Shown: positions 49,583-59,231 of the stretch, one piece after another
Layout of the letters: the number at the start of each line of letters is the position of its first letter
Numbering within the stretch: the stretch's first letter is position 1
Source of the DNA: JALYNX01 sp040902845
GTDB lineage: Bacteria; Actinomycetota; Acidimicrobiia; Spongiisociales; ZC4RG35
Direction: 5' to 3'
NCBI GenBank assembly: GCA_040902845.1
Contig: JBBDWM010000023.1
Span: forward strand, 1-64,000
Length of the DNA stretch: 64,000 nt
The notes under the pieces: model-generated
What the model was told of the DNA's origin: nothing
Databases searched by the model: none
Seen by the model: only the letters and a program-made list of their open reading frames with translations
Position numbers and translations under genes: made by a program

Positions 49583-50937
49583 CGTTCCTCGGCAAGCATC
49601 GCGGCCAACTCGGTCGGGAGCACGGTGATGTCCCCGGCACCCATCGTCAGGACCAGGTCGCCTTCGGCCACACGGTCAACGAGGAAGCGGGCCAGATCGC
49701 CCTTGTGCGCCAAATAGTGGACCTCCCGTCCCCGACGCCGCACCGCCTCGGCTACCAGCTCGCCGGTGACACCGGGGACCGGCTCCTCGCGGGAGCCGTA
49801 GACGTCGGTGACGACCACGATGTCTGCGGCACTCAAGGCCTCGCCGAAATCGTCCTGGAGACGCTCGGTGCGGCTGTAGAGATGTGGTTGGAACACCGCC
49901 CAGACCCGTCCCGGGACCACGCCCACCGCTGCGCTGAGCGTCGCCGCCACCTCCGTCGGGTGGTGTGCGTAATCGTCGATCAAGGTGACTCCGGCTACGA
50001 CCCCGCGGTGCTCCCATCGGCGGCCGACGCCATTGAACTCGGCAACGCCCTCTGCGCAGGCCTGGAGGTCATATCCGAGAGTCGCGAGGAGACTCAGGGC
50101 ACCCGCGGCATTCCGAGCGTTGTGGAGCCCCGGCCGACGCAGGTGGATGGCGGCTTCGGCCTCAGGTCCGGTCAGGGTGAATCTGGCGCCGCCCTGGCTT
50201 GGGGTGAAGTCACGGATTCGCCAGGTTGCCGAGGGGTCGAGGCCATAGGTGACCGCACCCACTCGTTCCGCCACCTGTGCCGAGCCCATGTCATCGAGAC
50301 AGGCCACAACCGGGCCACTCACCCATGAGGCAACGGCAACGAAGGTCTCCAGAAGCTCCCCTGGGGACCCGAAATGCTCGACATGCTCCGACTCGACATT
50401 GGTCACGACAAGGCCAACCAGGTCGAGGCTCTCAAAGGTGCGAAACGCTTCGTCGGCCTCCAGGACTAGGAGCGGGTCTGCGCCGAAATGACCATTGGTG
50501 CCCAGGTCCGCGAGATCACCACCGACTATGAACGACGGATCGACCCCGGCGGCGCGGAGACCGGTGATGATCAGGGCCGTGGTCGTCGTCTTGCCGTGGG
50601 TCCCGGTGGCCCCGATGGTGGGAAGCAACCCGGTCAATTCCTGAAGGAGACGCGGACGACGCCACACCGAAACCCCGGCTTCGGCCGCCGCGGCCAGTTC
50701 CGGGTCAAGATCGGGAACGGCCGAGGAGGCGACCACCAGGTCGACTGCCGAAACCACCTCGGGATGGTGGCCGGTGTAGGTCTCGACGCCGACGTCACCC
50801 AAGCGATCCAGGGTGGAGCCGCCGCGAAGGTCGGAACCGGAGACCTGATGGCCCATTCCGACGAGGACACGGGCAATGGCGCTCATGCCCGCCCCACCGG
50901 CGCCGACCAAATGGATTCGATCCTGCTCGAGTCTCAT
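49579..50937 (-). CDS. murC: UDP-N-acetylmuramate-L-alanine ligase
   Basis: The 452-residue Mur ligase adds L-Ala to UDP-MurNAc. An N-terminal Rossmann segment (HLVGAGGAGMSAIARVLVGM) comes first, then the ATP site IGATGTHGKTTTTALI, the central motif VVTNVESEHVEHFG, and NARNAAGALSLLATLGYD and DDYAHHPTEVAATLSAA in the C-terminal domain. ATGA overlaps join it to murG and murB. Confidence 0.96.
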   Translation of the reverse strand: MRLEQDRIHLVGAGGAGMSAIARVLVGMGHQVSGSDLRGGSTLDRLGDVGVETYTGHHPEVVSAVDLVVASSAVPDLDPELAAAAEAGVSVWRRPRLLQELTGLLPTIGATGTHGKTTTTALIITGLRAAGVDPSFIVGGDLADLGTNGHFGADPLLVLEADEAFRTFESLDLVGLVVTNVESEHVEHFGSPGELLETFVAVASWVSGPVVACLDDMGSAQVAERVGAVTYGLDPSATWRIRDFTPSQGGARFTLTGPEAEAAIHLRRPGLHNARNAAGALSLLATLGYDLQACAEGVAEFNGVGRRWEHRGVVAGVTLIDDYAHHPTEVAATLSAAVGVVPGRVWAVFQPHLYSRTERLQDDFGEALSAADIVVVTDVYGSREEPVPGVTGELVAEAVRRRGREVHYLAHKGDLARFLVDRVAEGDLVLTMGAGDITVLPTELAAMLAEER

Positions 50938-52013
50938 TCAGCCGCCTCGAGCATGGCTGTTGCTATCGCGAGTGCGGCGTGGGGCCTGCCGATCCGCCGC
51001 GAGGACTCCCCCATTTTCCCCAATGCCAGCGGATCGAGGAGAGTGGTGGCAACCACCTCGGGCAGACGGCCGAGCTCGGCCTCCGCCAGCACCACGGCGG
51101 CTCCGGCGTTGCCGAGATGGGCGGCGTTTGCGGTCTGATGGCCGTGGGATCCGAACTCTCCGGGGACCAGGATGGAGGGTGTCCCGGTTGCGGTCAGTTC
51201 GGCGACACCACCACCGGCGCGCCCCACCACCAGATGAGAGGCCGCATAGAAGAGATCCATTCGATCCTCGAAACCGAGACGGGCCCAGGTGACAGCCGGC
51301 GAGGCCGGTCTTGAGACGAGGGCGTCGACATGGGAAGGGCCGGCGATGTGGACGACTTGAATCGGTGGGCCCTCCCACTGCGCGCACATGACGGCAACGG
51401 CTTCGTTGAGGGCAGCTGCGCCCAGAGAGCCGCCAAACACTCCAAGGACCGGGTGATCCGGGACCAGCGAATAGCGCTCCCTCGCTTGGGGGCGTAGGGC
51501 TGCCCGATCGAAGTCGGAGAGCACACGTCGCACCGGGTTCCCCACCCATTCGCCCCGACTCAGACCCGGGGTGTGGGGAAACGATCCAAAACTGCGCAAC
51601 GCCCAACGCGAGGCCACGCGATTGGCGAGACCGGCCTCGGCATTCTGCTCGGCAACCATCAGACGCACGTGAGCCTTGCGCGCCGCAAGCCCGGTCGGGA
51701 CGGTGACATAACCGCCCATGGCAAGGGCGACCCGCACCCGGCGCTCCGTCATGGCCCGGGCAACGACGTCCCTGGCCCGCCACACCAAACGGGGAAGGGT
51801 CAGATTCTGGATCGATGCAGAGCGCCGCAGACCCATCATCTCCACCTGGAGGAATGGGAACCCGGCTCGGGGATACACATCGGCCTCCATCCGGTCGCCG
51901 CCCACAAACATGATTTCGTCTTTGGGGACACCGAGGCCCATCAAAGCTTCGCCGACCGCCAGACCCGGGAACACATGGCCTCCCGTGCCTGCGGCAGCGA
52001 TCAGAAAGCTCAT
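50934..52013 (-). CDS. murG: Lipid II synthase MurG (GlcNAc transferase)
   Basis: The 359-residue GT-B enzyme transfers GlcNAc to lipid I on the inner membrane face. The N-terminal G loop is IAAAGTGGHVFPGLAVGEAL, G loop 2 is ALAMGGYVTVPTGLAA, and the UDP-GlcNAc site is LVVGRAGGGVAELTATGTPS followed by HGHQTANAAHLG. The ATG at 52013 overlaps the ftsW stop (ATGA). The frame continues to 52244, but that part is the shadow of ftsW. Confidence 0.96.
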   Translation of the reverse strand: MSFLIAAAGTGGHVFPGLAVGEALMGLGVPKDEIMFVGGDRMEADVYPRAGFPFLQVEMMGLRRSASIQNLTLPRLVWRARDVVARAMTERRVRVALAMGGYVTVPTGLAARKAHVRLMVAEQNAEAGLANRVASRWALRSFGSFPHTPGLSRGEWVGNPVRRVLSDFDRAALRPQARERYSLVPDHPVLGVFGGSLGAAALNEAVAVMCAQWEGPPIQVVHIAGPSHVDALVSRPASPAVTWARLGFEDRMDLFYAASHLVVGRAGGGVAELTATGTPSILVPGEFGSHGHQTANAAHLGNAGAAVVLAEAELGRLPEVVATTLLDPLALGKMGESSRRIGRPHAALAIATAMLEAAE

Positions 52014-53173
52014 GTCTTGCGATGCACTCCGGCCTGGGCGATGTTGACCAGCACGCCCAGTGCCGCCATGGAGGCGATCAGGGCGGTACTGCCAAACGAG
52101 ATGAACGGAAGGGCGATCCCGGTTATCGGGAGGACACCGAGGACTCCCCCGATGTTGACCAGGGCCTGAAACGAGAGCCACACTGTGATCCCGGCGGCCA
52201 CCATTCGCCCAAACCGATCCGGTGCCCGGGATGCCACCATCCAACCGGCAAGGGCCAGGACGACGAAGAGCCCGATCACAGTCAGCGCCCCGATGAGACC
52301 CGTCTCCTCACCGATGATCGCAAAGATGAAGTCGGTGTGGGCATTCGGGAGATAGAACCATCGAGCGCGACTCGCACCCAGCCCCACCCCGAAGATCCCG
52401 CCGTTGGACAGCGCGTAGTAGCTCTGGACCAGCTGGTAGCCCTCGCCGCTGGAGTTGCCCCATGGGTCGAGAAAGCCAACGATCCGATCGGCCCGGTATT
52501 GATCGCTGAACGCCAGAACCGCGACTACCAGGATGGCCGTGATGGCGAGGACGGCCACATATCGAAGCGGGGCGTCGCTGGCGAGGATCACGGCGAGGGC
52601 GGCGGCTCCGATCACGATCACGGTGCCCAGATCGGGCTGTTTCATGACCAGCACCCCGATGGTCCCCACGATGAACACCACCGGTACCAGGAAGTGCCCG
52701 AAGCGATCGATGAGCTTGTGCTTCTTCTCGAGGAGATAAGCCAAGGAGAAGACCACCGCCACCTTCGCCAGCTCCGACGGTTGAAAGCTGAAACCGCCCA
52801 CCGGCAGCCAGCGCTGAGCGCCCCCGATCACCGGCCCGACTGCAAGGACGGCGACGAGTAGCCCCACGGTGGCGACGAAGAAGGGGATGGCGATCTTGCG
52901 ATAGAACTGATAGGGAACCCGACTCGCCACGAGGAGAGCGACTGTCCCGACCCCCACTCCGACCAGCTGACGTTTGAAGAAGTAGAACCGATCCTCTGCC
53001 TGATCGATGGCCACGGCGGAGGAGGCAGACTGCGTCGCCCCGAGACCGATCACCACCAGGACGACGACCAATACCAGCAGCGTGGTCGCGGTGCGGTTGT
53101 TGAGCTTGATCCGTTCGGCGCGATCTCGGGCAGCCGCCCGCATCTTGGCGATCGAAGTCACATTCGCCGTCAT
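52010..53173 (-). CDS. ftsW: Peptidoglycan glycosyltransferase FtsW (SEDS family)
   Basis: The 387-residue SEDS protein polymerises septal glycan together with FtsI. It has about ten helices; conserved segments are RWLPVGGFSFQPSELAKVAV (with the putative catalytic Glu/Asp loop nearby), KQPDLGTVIVIGAAALAVIL, GEGYQLVQSYYALSNGGIFG, and ITGIALPFISFGSTALIASM. It begins with a cytoplasmic basic tail. It is coupled to murD and murG by four-base overlaps. Confidence 0.96.
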   Translation of the reverse strand: MTANVTSIAKMRAAARDRAERIKLNNRTATTLLVLVVVLVVIGLGATQSASSAVAIDQAEDRFYFFKRQLVGVGVGTVALLVASRVPYQFYRKIAIPFFVATVGLLVAVLAVGPVIGGAQRWLPVGGFSFQPSELAKVAVVFSLAYLLEKKHKLIDRFGHFLVPVVFIVGTIGVLVMKQPDLGTVIVIGAAALAVILASDAPLRYVAVLAITAILVVAVLAFSDQYRADRIVGFLDPWGNSSGEGYQLVQSYYALSNGGIFGVGLGASRARWFYLPNAHTDFIFAIIGEETGLIGALTVIGLFVVLALAGWMVASRAPDRFGRMVAAGITVWLSFQALVNIGGVLGVLPITGIALPFISFGSTALIASMAALGVLVNIAQAGVHRKT

Positions 53174-54468
53174 GCTCGAGAGCCTCCCAATGTCTTCTGT
53201 CGGACCAAGAAGGCGAACCTGTCGCCCCGCTCGGCATATGACTTGAACTGATCGAAGCTGGCGCAGCCAGGTGCCAGCAGGACGGTGTCGCCCGGCTCGG
53301 CCAGGGTGGCCGCGAGCTCAACCGCCCGCTCGAGGGTCTCGGCGAGATGCCCCCGGGATCCGGCCGCTTCCACCAGCCCCGGTCCTTCGGTGCCGATCCC
53401 AATCAATGCCCGCAGATTTGGCTCCTCCGCCAGCGGTTTCAGGTCGAGGCCTTTGGCAAGCCCTCCGGCAATCAGGATCACAGAGTCCTGGGATCGGATC
53501 GAGGCAATCGCGGCGTGCGGGTTGGTCGCCTTTGAGTCGTCGACCCACCTCACATCGCCAGTGGTGGCCACCAACGTGCGACGGTGAGCACCGGGTGAGA
53601 AGGTCCGGGCCGCGGTAGAGATCCCTGCAGGGGTCCCTCCCATGCGGAGCGCGAGCGCCGAGGCCGTGGCCAGATTGACCAGATGGACCGGGTCGCTTGA
53701 GACCAGGTCGTCGATGACGACATCGACATCGCCGATCACGAGATGTCCGTCCTCGACTCCTCCCCCGCCGACAGGAAGCCGGGAACCCGATACCGGGAAT
53801 AACTCGCTCACAGAGCCGGTGACCAGGGTCGTGGCGCCCTCGTCGTCGGCGTCGTAGACGAGAAGATCGTTCTCGTCCTGATTCGAGAAGATCTTCGCCT
53901 TTGCACTGCGATAGGAGATCTCGGAGCCGTGCCAGTCGAGATGGTCTACCGCCACATTGGTCACAGCGGCGGCCACAGGGTGAAACGTCTCGACGAATCT
54001 GAGTTGGAATGATGAGACCTCGACCACCAGAGAGTCAGCGGGCTCATCGACAAAATCGGAGAGTGGCGAGCCGATGTTCCCGGCTGCAGGGGCAGCGACA
54101 CCAGATGCCTGGAGCATGGCCGACGTCGCCTCGGTGACTGTTGTCTTCCCGTTGGTCCCGGTCACCGCCGCGATCGGCTTGGTCAGGTGACGCCATGCGA
54201 ATTCGATCTCGCTCCAAACCGGGATTCCCCATTCCAGAGATTCCACTATCGGAAGCGAGCGCACCGAAAACCCGGGGCTGGCCACTACCACGTCTATGCC
54301 GGTTAGCAGCACCGGATCCCAGCCCCCGGTGGCCAGGGCAAAACCCTGACTCAACGCCTCGGGAGAATCGTCTTCGGCGTACATCGTCACCGACATCCCA
54401 CGGTTGCGGGCCAACCGGGCCGCCGCCAGACCCGAAATCGCAGCGCCGAGAACGAGGACCCGGTTCAC
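53170..54468 (-). CDS. murD: UDP-N-acetylmuramoylalanine-D-glutamate ligase
   Basis: The 432-residue Mur ligase adds D-Glu. The N-terminal Rossmann segment is VLGAAISGLAAARLARNRGM, the ATP site is AVTGTNGKTTVTEATSAML, and central motifs are VVEVSSFQLRFVETFHP and NVAVDHLDWHGS. The C-terminal domain has VDDSKATNPHAAIASI and VLLAPGCASFDQFKSYAERG. GTG 54468 overlaps the mraY stop (GTGA), which fixes the start; the longer frame is a mraY shadow. Confidence 0.96.
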   Translation of the reverse strand: MNRVLVLGAAISGLAAARLARNRGMSVTMYAEDDSPEALSQGFALATGGWDPVLLTGIDVVVASPGFSVRSLPIVESLEWGIPVWSEIEFAWRHLTKPIAAVTGTNGKTTVTEATSAMLQASGVAAPAAGNIGSPLSDFVDEPADSLVVEVSSFQLRFVETFHPVAAAVTNVAVDHLDWHGSEISYRSAKAKIFSNQDENDLLVYDADDEGATTLVTGSVSELFPVSGSRLPVGGGGVEDGHLVIGDVDVVIDDLVSSDPVHLVNLATASALALRMGGTPAGISTAARTFSPGAHRRTLVATTGDVRWVDDSKATNPHAAIASIRSQDSVILIAGGLAKGLDLKPLAEEPNLRALIGIGTEGPGLVEAAGSRGHLAETLERAVELAATLAEPGDTVLLAPGCASFDQFKSYAERGDRFAFLVRQKTLGGSRA

Positions 54469-55517
54469 AACAGCCCTTCGATACTCAGGAAATCGCCGTA
54501 GAAGAAGCCGAGCCCGAGAGCGACGCCGATACCGGTGAGTATCCAAAAACGGATCACCACCGTGGTCTCGGGCCATCCACCCAGATCGAAGTGATAGTGG
54601 AGTGGCGACATCCTGAAGATCCGTTTGCCGAATATCCGGAACGAGGCCACCTGGAGGATCACCGACACCGTCTCGGCTACAAAGATCCCCCCCAGGACCA
54701 CCAGGAGCAGATTGGTGCTGGACAACAAGGCGAGGGCAGCCAGCAGGCCACCGATGGCTTGGGATCCCACGTCACCCATGATGATCTTGGCCGGTGGCGC
54801 GTTCCACCAGAGGAACCCGAGGATGGCCCCGAACATGGCGGCCGAGATGATGGCCAGTTCGAGAGGATCGACTGATTCGTAGACCTGAGGATTCCTGAAC
54901 TGCCAGAAAGCGATGACCGTGTAGGAGGCGACCACCAGGGCCGATGACCCGCCGGCAAGACCGTCCATCCCATCGGCCAGGTTCACACCGTTGGCGGCAC
55001 CGGTGAGCATGATCAACACCCAGATCACGAAGAAGGCACCGAGATCGATCCCCAGCGGCCTCACGAAAGAAATCTCGGTCACCACCCCGGCCGAAGACGC
55101 CCCCCAGGCAAAGAGGGCCGCAATCCCCAGTTGACCACCGAACTTCGCCGACTTGGACAGCCCCAGACTCCTCTTGTTGGAGAATTTGGTCCAATCGTCC
55201 AACAACCCGACCACGGCCATCCCGGTCAATGCGAACACCGCCAGCAAGCCGCCTGCTCTCAGCGGTTGGAACTCGAAGGCGAATCTACCTGAGGGCCCCA
55301 ACAGCCTGACGTGGGAAACGACGTATCCGATGATTGCGGCCGAGACGAAGACCACTCCGCCCATGGTCGGCGTCCCCTGCTTGTGCCCGTGCATGCCGGC
55401 GATCTCTTCCTGGATGAACTGGCCGATCTCGCGCCGCCGGAAATAGCGGATGGCATAGGGCGTCCCGAAGATGGACACCAGGAGGCCCACGGCAGCCGCA
55501 ATAAGCAGTGAGATCAC
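54465..55517 (-). CDS. mraY: Phospho-MurNAc-pentapeptide transferase
   Basis: The 350-residue polytopic enzyme makes lipid I from UDP-MurNAc-pentapeptide and undecaprenyl phosphate. It shows KQGTPTMGGVVFVSAAIIGY, the Asp pair DDWTKFSNKRSLGLSKSAKF, NLADGMDGLAGGSSALV, and WWNAPPAKIIMGDVGSQAIG, and ends HYHFDLGGWPETTVVIRFWI. GTG 55517 overlaps the murE stop (GTGA). murF, which normally lies between murE and mraY, is not here. Confidence 0.97.
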   Translation of the reverse strand: MISLLIAAAVGLLVSIFGTPYAIRYFRRREIGQFIQEEIAGMHGHKQGTPTMGGVVFVSAAIIGYVVSHVRLLGPSGRFAFEFQPLRAGGLLAVFALTGMAVVGLLDDWTKFSNKRSLGLSKSAKFGGQLGIAALFAWGASSAGVVTEISFVRPLGIDLGAFFVIWVLIMLTGAANGVNLADGMDGLAGGSSALVVASYTVIAFWQFRNPQVYESVDPLELAIISAAMFGAILGFLWWNAPPAKIIMGDVGSQAIGGLLAALALLSSTNLLLVVLGGIFVAETVSVILQVASFRIFGKRIFRMSPLHYHFDLGGWPETTVVIRFWILTGIGVALGLGFFYGDFLSIEGLL

Positions 55518-57001
55518 GGTGACATGCTCCCCGAACCGCCACCCGAATCAGGGGCCCTGACCATCCGATCGAGCACGTCCCTGGCCACCACTTTGTCGTC
55601 GAAGGGAGAAACCCGACCCCCGATCTCCTGACCGGTCTCATGTCCCTTGCCGAGGATGAGCACCACATCACCGGGTGAGGCCGCCCGGATAGCGTGCTCG
55701 ATGGCACGACGGCGATCTGTCTCGACGATGATTCCGGACCCCTCGACTCCCGACATCACGTCGCGGATGATGGCCTCGGGATCCTCAGACCTCGGGTTGT
55801 CACTGGTCAGGACAGCAAGGTCGGCTTCGGTGGCGGCGCGCCCCATCAAAGGGCGCTTCTCGCGATCCCGGTCACCTCCGGCGCCGAACACCGCGATCAC
55901 CCGACCCATTGCGAGATCGCGGGCGACCGAGATCGCCTGTCTGATCCCCTCCGGGGTGTGGGCGTAGTCCACGACGACACGGATCGGGAAGGCGCCCGAG
56001 ACCAATTCGAAACGACCGGGCACCGGGACCAGCAGGCCCAAACCGGCGACTACCTCATCAACCGACAGCCCGAGGGCCAGGCAACAGCCGGCCGCGACCA
56101 AGGCGTTCTCGACGTTGAAAGCCCCGATGATGGGGGCACTGATGCGACGACGGTCCCCAAACACGACCATGTCGAAGAAGGTGCCATCGAAGGAGGTGTC
56201 CAGGTTCTCGACCCACAGGTCGGCGTCAGGACCGACCCGGATCACCGGCATCTGGGCCGTGGACGCAATTCCCTTGCCCACGGGATCGTTGACATTGATC
56301 ACCGCGGTCCCTACCTCGTAGTCCAGGAACAACCGCTCCTTGGCCACCCGATAGGCATCCATGTCGCCGTGAAAGTCCAGATGATCCTGGGAAAGGTTGG
56401 TGAAGGCAGCAACCGCGAACTTGGTGGCTGAGACCCGGCCCAATTCCAGGGCATGGGAGGAGATCTCTGCCGCGATGACATCGGCGCCGAGGTCACGCAT
56501 CTCGGCCAGCAGACGTTGGAAATCGGTCGCCTCGGGGGTGGTTCTCTCCGAGGTGAGGGCGTGATCCCCCACCCTGGTGTGGACGGTCCCAATGAGCCCG
56601 GGAGTCCGCCCCGCAGTGGCCGTGATCGACTCGACATAGTGGGTGACGGTGGTCTTGCCGTTGGTTCCGGTGACCCCTACCACCGCAACCGTGGCTGAAG
56701 GATCACCGTGGACCGCGGCAGAGAGCGGCCCCATCACCTCTCGGGTATCGACGACCTCGAGCTCGGAAACTTCGCTCCCAGTGAAATGGTCGACACAGAC
56801 CGCGGTGGATCCGGCAGAAACCGCGCCGGCAATGAAATCATGCCCGTCGAAATGAGAGCCTCTGATGGCGACATACAGGGTCCCTTCGCCGGCGTGTCGC
56901 GAGTCGTGGGTGACATCGACGACCAGAACATCGGGGTCACCGTGAATGAACCCTCCCACCTCGACCGCCAGGTCTCCCAACTTCTTACCTCTGACCGGCA
57001 T
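55514..57001 (-). CDS. murE: UDP-MurNAc-tripeptide synthetase (meso-DAP type)
   Basis: The 495-residue Mur ligase adds the third stem residue. The N-terminal domain is DVTHDSRHAGEGTLYVAIRG, the ATP site is VVGVTGTNGKTTVTHYVESI, and further motifs are AAEISSHALELGRV and NLSQDHLDFHGDM, with the carbamylated Lys region AKERLFLDY. The C-terminal substrate motif is DNPRSEDP, the mark of meso-diaminopimelate enzymes; Lys-type enzymes lack it. The gene overlaps the end of ftsI by 17 bases. Confidence 0.96.
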   Translation of the reverse strand: MPVRGKKLGDLAVEVGGFIHGDPDVLVVDVTHDSRHAGEGTLYVAIRGSHFDGHDFIAGAVSAGSTAVCVDHFTGSEVSELEVVDTREVMGPLSAAVHGDPSATVAVVGVTGTNGKTTVTHYVESITATAGRTPGLIGTVHTRVGDHALTSERTTPEATDFQRLLAEMRDLGADVIAAEISSHALELGRVSATKFAVAAFTNLSQDHLDFHGDMDAYRVAKERLFLDYEVGTAVINVNDPVGKGIASTAQMPVIRVGPDADLWVENLDTSFDGTFFDMVVFGDRRRISAPIIGAFNVENALVAAGCCLALGLSVDEVVAGLGLLVPVPGRFELVSGAFPIRVVVDYAHTPEGIRQAISVARDLAMGRVIAVFGAGGDRDREKRPLMGRAATEADLAVLTSDNPRSEDPEAIIRDVMSGVEGSGIIVETDRRRAIEHAIRAASPGDVVLILGKGHETGQEIGGRVSPFDDKVVARDVLDRMVRAPDSGGGSGSMSP

Positions 57002-58760
57002 CGGGGGTCACTCCAAGACGATGGAGGGCCTCTTCCATGACCTCGGCGAACACCGGGGCCGCCGAGGCTCCACCGGTTCGATAGTCCCATGAAGGTGAAT
57101 CGACGAGCACGGCGACCACGACCTTCGGATCGTCGATCGGCGCCATCCCGACAAACGAGGCTCTGGTGACCTCGGTGTAACGCCCGTCTTCACCGAGGAT
57201 GTTGGCGGTGCCGGTCTTGCCACCGACTCGATAACCCTCGATTGTGGCCCTCTGACCGGTTCCCTCGTCGACGACGCTGGCCAACAACTCACGCATCAAG
57301 ATCGCCGTTTCCTCTGAGACGACCCTGCGGGTTTCGAACCCCGCCACCTCGGTGTTCCCGTCGACATCGATGCTCGTAGAGACGATGTGTGGCGTGGTCC
57401 ACACCCCCTCGTTGCCGATGGCTGCATAAGCGGCGGCCATCTGCAGCGGGGTGACTGCCACTGAGTAGCCGATGGCGGCCGAAGCCCAACAGGTCTCGCA
57501 GCCTGCCTCGAAGTTGAGGAGCCCCGGTGCCTCCACCGAGTAGTCGATGCCGGTCTTGGAGCCGAGCCCGAACGCCTCGATATAGGAGATGAGGCGTTGC
57601 TGACCGAGCTTCTCGGCGACCAGGATCGATCCGACGTTGGACGACTGGGTGAAGATCTCGGCCACCGTCAGGTCAGATGTCTCATGCTTGTCGAAGTCCC
57701 GATAGCAGCCGTAGGTGTCGTCATCGGCTGAACGACATGCGTCTTCTCTGAGTTCCAGGACGTCCGCCACGTCGTGGATGACTGTGGTGTCGTCGACCTC
57801 GCCCTCCTCGATCGCTGCGGCCACCGTGATCAGCTTCTCAGTCGAACCCGGCTCGTAGAGACCGCGGACGATGAAGTTGGAGAAGGCAAGGCATTTGATC
57901 GGCTGGGGGTCGTCGGCGCATCGGGGGTCGACGTTCTCACGAGTCTGTGGGTCGAACGCCGGAGCCCCGGTCATGGCCAGCACCTCGCCAGTCTCGACCG
58001 CCAGCACCACAACCCAACAGGACTTGGCACCCGTTCGCTCTATGGCGTCGAGACAAGCCTCCTGGGCCTGATATTGCAGCGGCAGGTCGATCGTGGTGTT
58101 GAGGTCGAATCCCGGTACCGCAGGCACTATCTCGCTGATCCCCTGTGGGATGGGTCTCCCCTCGAGGTCGCGTTCGAAGAGGGCATGTCCCTGGACACCC
58201 CTCAATTCCGTGTCGTAGACGTACTCCAGGCCCTCTTGGCCGTTCCCATCGATGTCGACGAACCCGGTCACATGACTGGCCACTTGGCCCGCGGGGTAGA
58301 TGCGGCTGGGCTCGGGGAGGGAATAGACGCCCTTGATCTCGAGACCAAGGACTTCATCCGCCAACTCCGCCTCGACCTGTCGCTTGAGGTAGACGAAGTC
58401 ACGCTCGGAGGTCAGGCGCTCGAGGAGTACATCGGAGTCGACCCCCAGAACGCCGCCCACCTGTTGGGCAACCCAGAGCGGGTCTTCGACCTGGCCCGGG
58501 ACGGCGTAGAGGCTCTGCGTTTCGACCGTCATCGCGAGCAAGTCGCCGTTCCGGTCGTAGATCTTCCCTCGCTGGGGTGGCAACTCCCTCGACACGAGAC
58601 GTTGGGAAAGCCCCTTGTCGGCGAGCTCGGCCGCCTGCACCACCTGGACCTGAACCAGCCGGTAGGCCATGCCCCCCCACGCTGCTACCAGGAAGAGACC
58701 GATCAGGGCAATGCGGACCTTGGCCGGATTCATCCGCCGGGCTGCCGGGGAGGCGGCCAC
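56985..58760 (-). CDS. ftsI: Septal penicillin-binding protein FtsI (PBP3, class B)
   Basis: The 591-residue class B PBP cross-links septal peptidoglycan. A short cytoplasmic part and one membrane helix (RIALIGLFLVAAWGGMAYRL) are followed by a PBP dimer domain (RGKIYDRNGDLLAMTVETQS) and a transpeptidase domain. All active-site motifs are present: S-T-E-K in YEPGSTEKLITVAAA, SSN in TQSSNVGSILVAEKLG, and KTG in VGGKTGTANILGEDGR. Cys-rich insertions (CADDPQPIKC, CRSADDDTYGCY, CETCW) may form disulfides outside the cell. The GTG at 58760 is the earliest start; an ATG nine codons on is possible. Confidence 0.96.
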   Translation of the reverse strand: MAASPAARRMNPAKVRIALIGLFLVAAWGGMAYRLVQVQVVQAAELADKGLSQRLVSRELPPQRGKIYDRNGDLLAMTVETQSLYAVPGQVEDPLWVAQQVGGVLGVDSDVLLERLTSERDFVYLKRQVEAELADEVLGLEIKGVYSLPEPSRIYPAGQVASHVTGFVDIDGNGQEGLEYVYDTELRGVQGHALFERDLEGRPIPQGISEIVPAVPGFDLNTTIDLPLQYQAQEACLDAIERTGAKSCWVVVLAVETGEVLAMTGAPAFDPQTRENVDPRCADDPQPIKCLAFSNFIVRGLYEPGSTEKLITVAAAIEEGEVDDTTVIHDVADVLELREDACRSADDDTYGCYRDFDKHETSDLTVAEIFTQSSNVGSILVAEKLGQQRLISYIEAFGLGSKTGIDYSVEAPGLLNFEAGCETCWASAAIGYSVAVTPLQMAAAYAAIGNEGVWTTPHIVSTSIDVDGNTEVAGFETRRVVSEETAILMRELLASVVDEGTGQRATIEGYRVGGKTGTANILGEDGRYTEVTRASFVGMAPIDDPKVVVAVLVDSPSWDYRTGGASAAPVFAEVMEEALHRLGVTPDAGQR

Positions 58761-58844
58761 GACGTCAGATCCCCGACCGAAACCCCGGTGGTTCGGAGTG
58801 TCCCACTCCGTCCATCGGCCCGGCTCCAGCGCTGGTTCGGGTCA

Positions 58845-59231
58845 TCATTGCGTTGCTCCGTCAGGTTCCGCACCGGCCACCTTCGGGCCGGTCGGAGCGA
58901 GATCGACCAGGAGTTGGTTGGTGTTAGACGGGATCACCAGACCGAGCTCTTCGGCAAGAGGGGCGATCCGAGCCGGGTTCTCGAGACGTGCGATCTCCAG
59001 ATCGAGACTCTGGTTGAGGGAGGTCGCCTGGTCGATCGACCGGTTCAACTCGGACAGCTCGAATGCGGATCGGTCCAGGGAGGTGCGGGCGAAACCCAAC
59101 CCGAGAAACGCAACCACCCCGATCAAAGCCATGATCATCCAGGGCGCCAGCGCGGGCCGCGTGAGACGCTTTCCCTTGAGAACTCGAAGGGGATCTGTCT
59201 CGACGACGCGGCGGAGAGGTCTGGCGGTCAC
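58845..59231 (-). CDS. ftsL: Cell division protein FtsL
   Basis: The 128-residue product has a basic cytoplasmic N-terminus (KGKRLTRP), one membrane helix (PWMIMALIGVVAFLGLGFAR) and a short outer coiled coil (FELSELNRSIDQATSLNQSL, DLEIARLENPARIAPLAEEL). The size, topology and place between rsmH and ftsI fit FtsL, which activates FtsWI. The GTG at 59231 overlaps the rsmH stop (GTGA). Confidence 0.92.
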   Translation of the reverse strand: MTARPLRRVVETDPLRVLKGKRLTRPALAPWMIMALIGVVAFLGLGFARTSLDRSAFELSELNRSIDQATSLNQSLDLEIARLENPARIAPLAEELGLVIPSNTNQLLVDLAPTGPKVAGAEPDGATQ

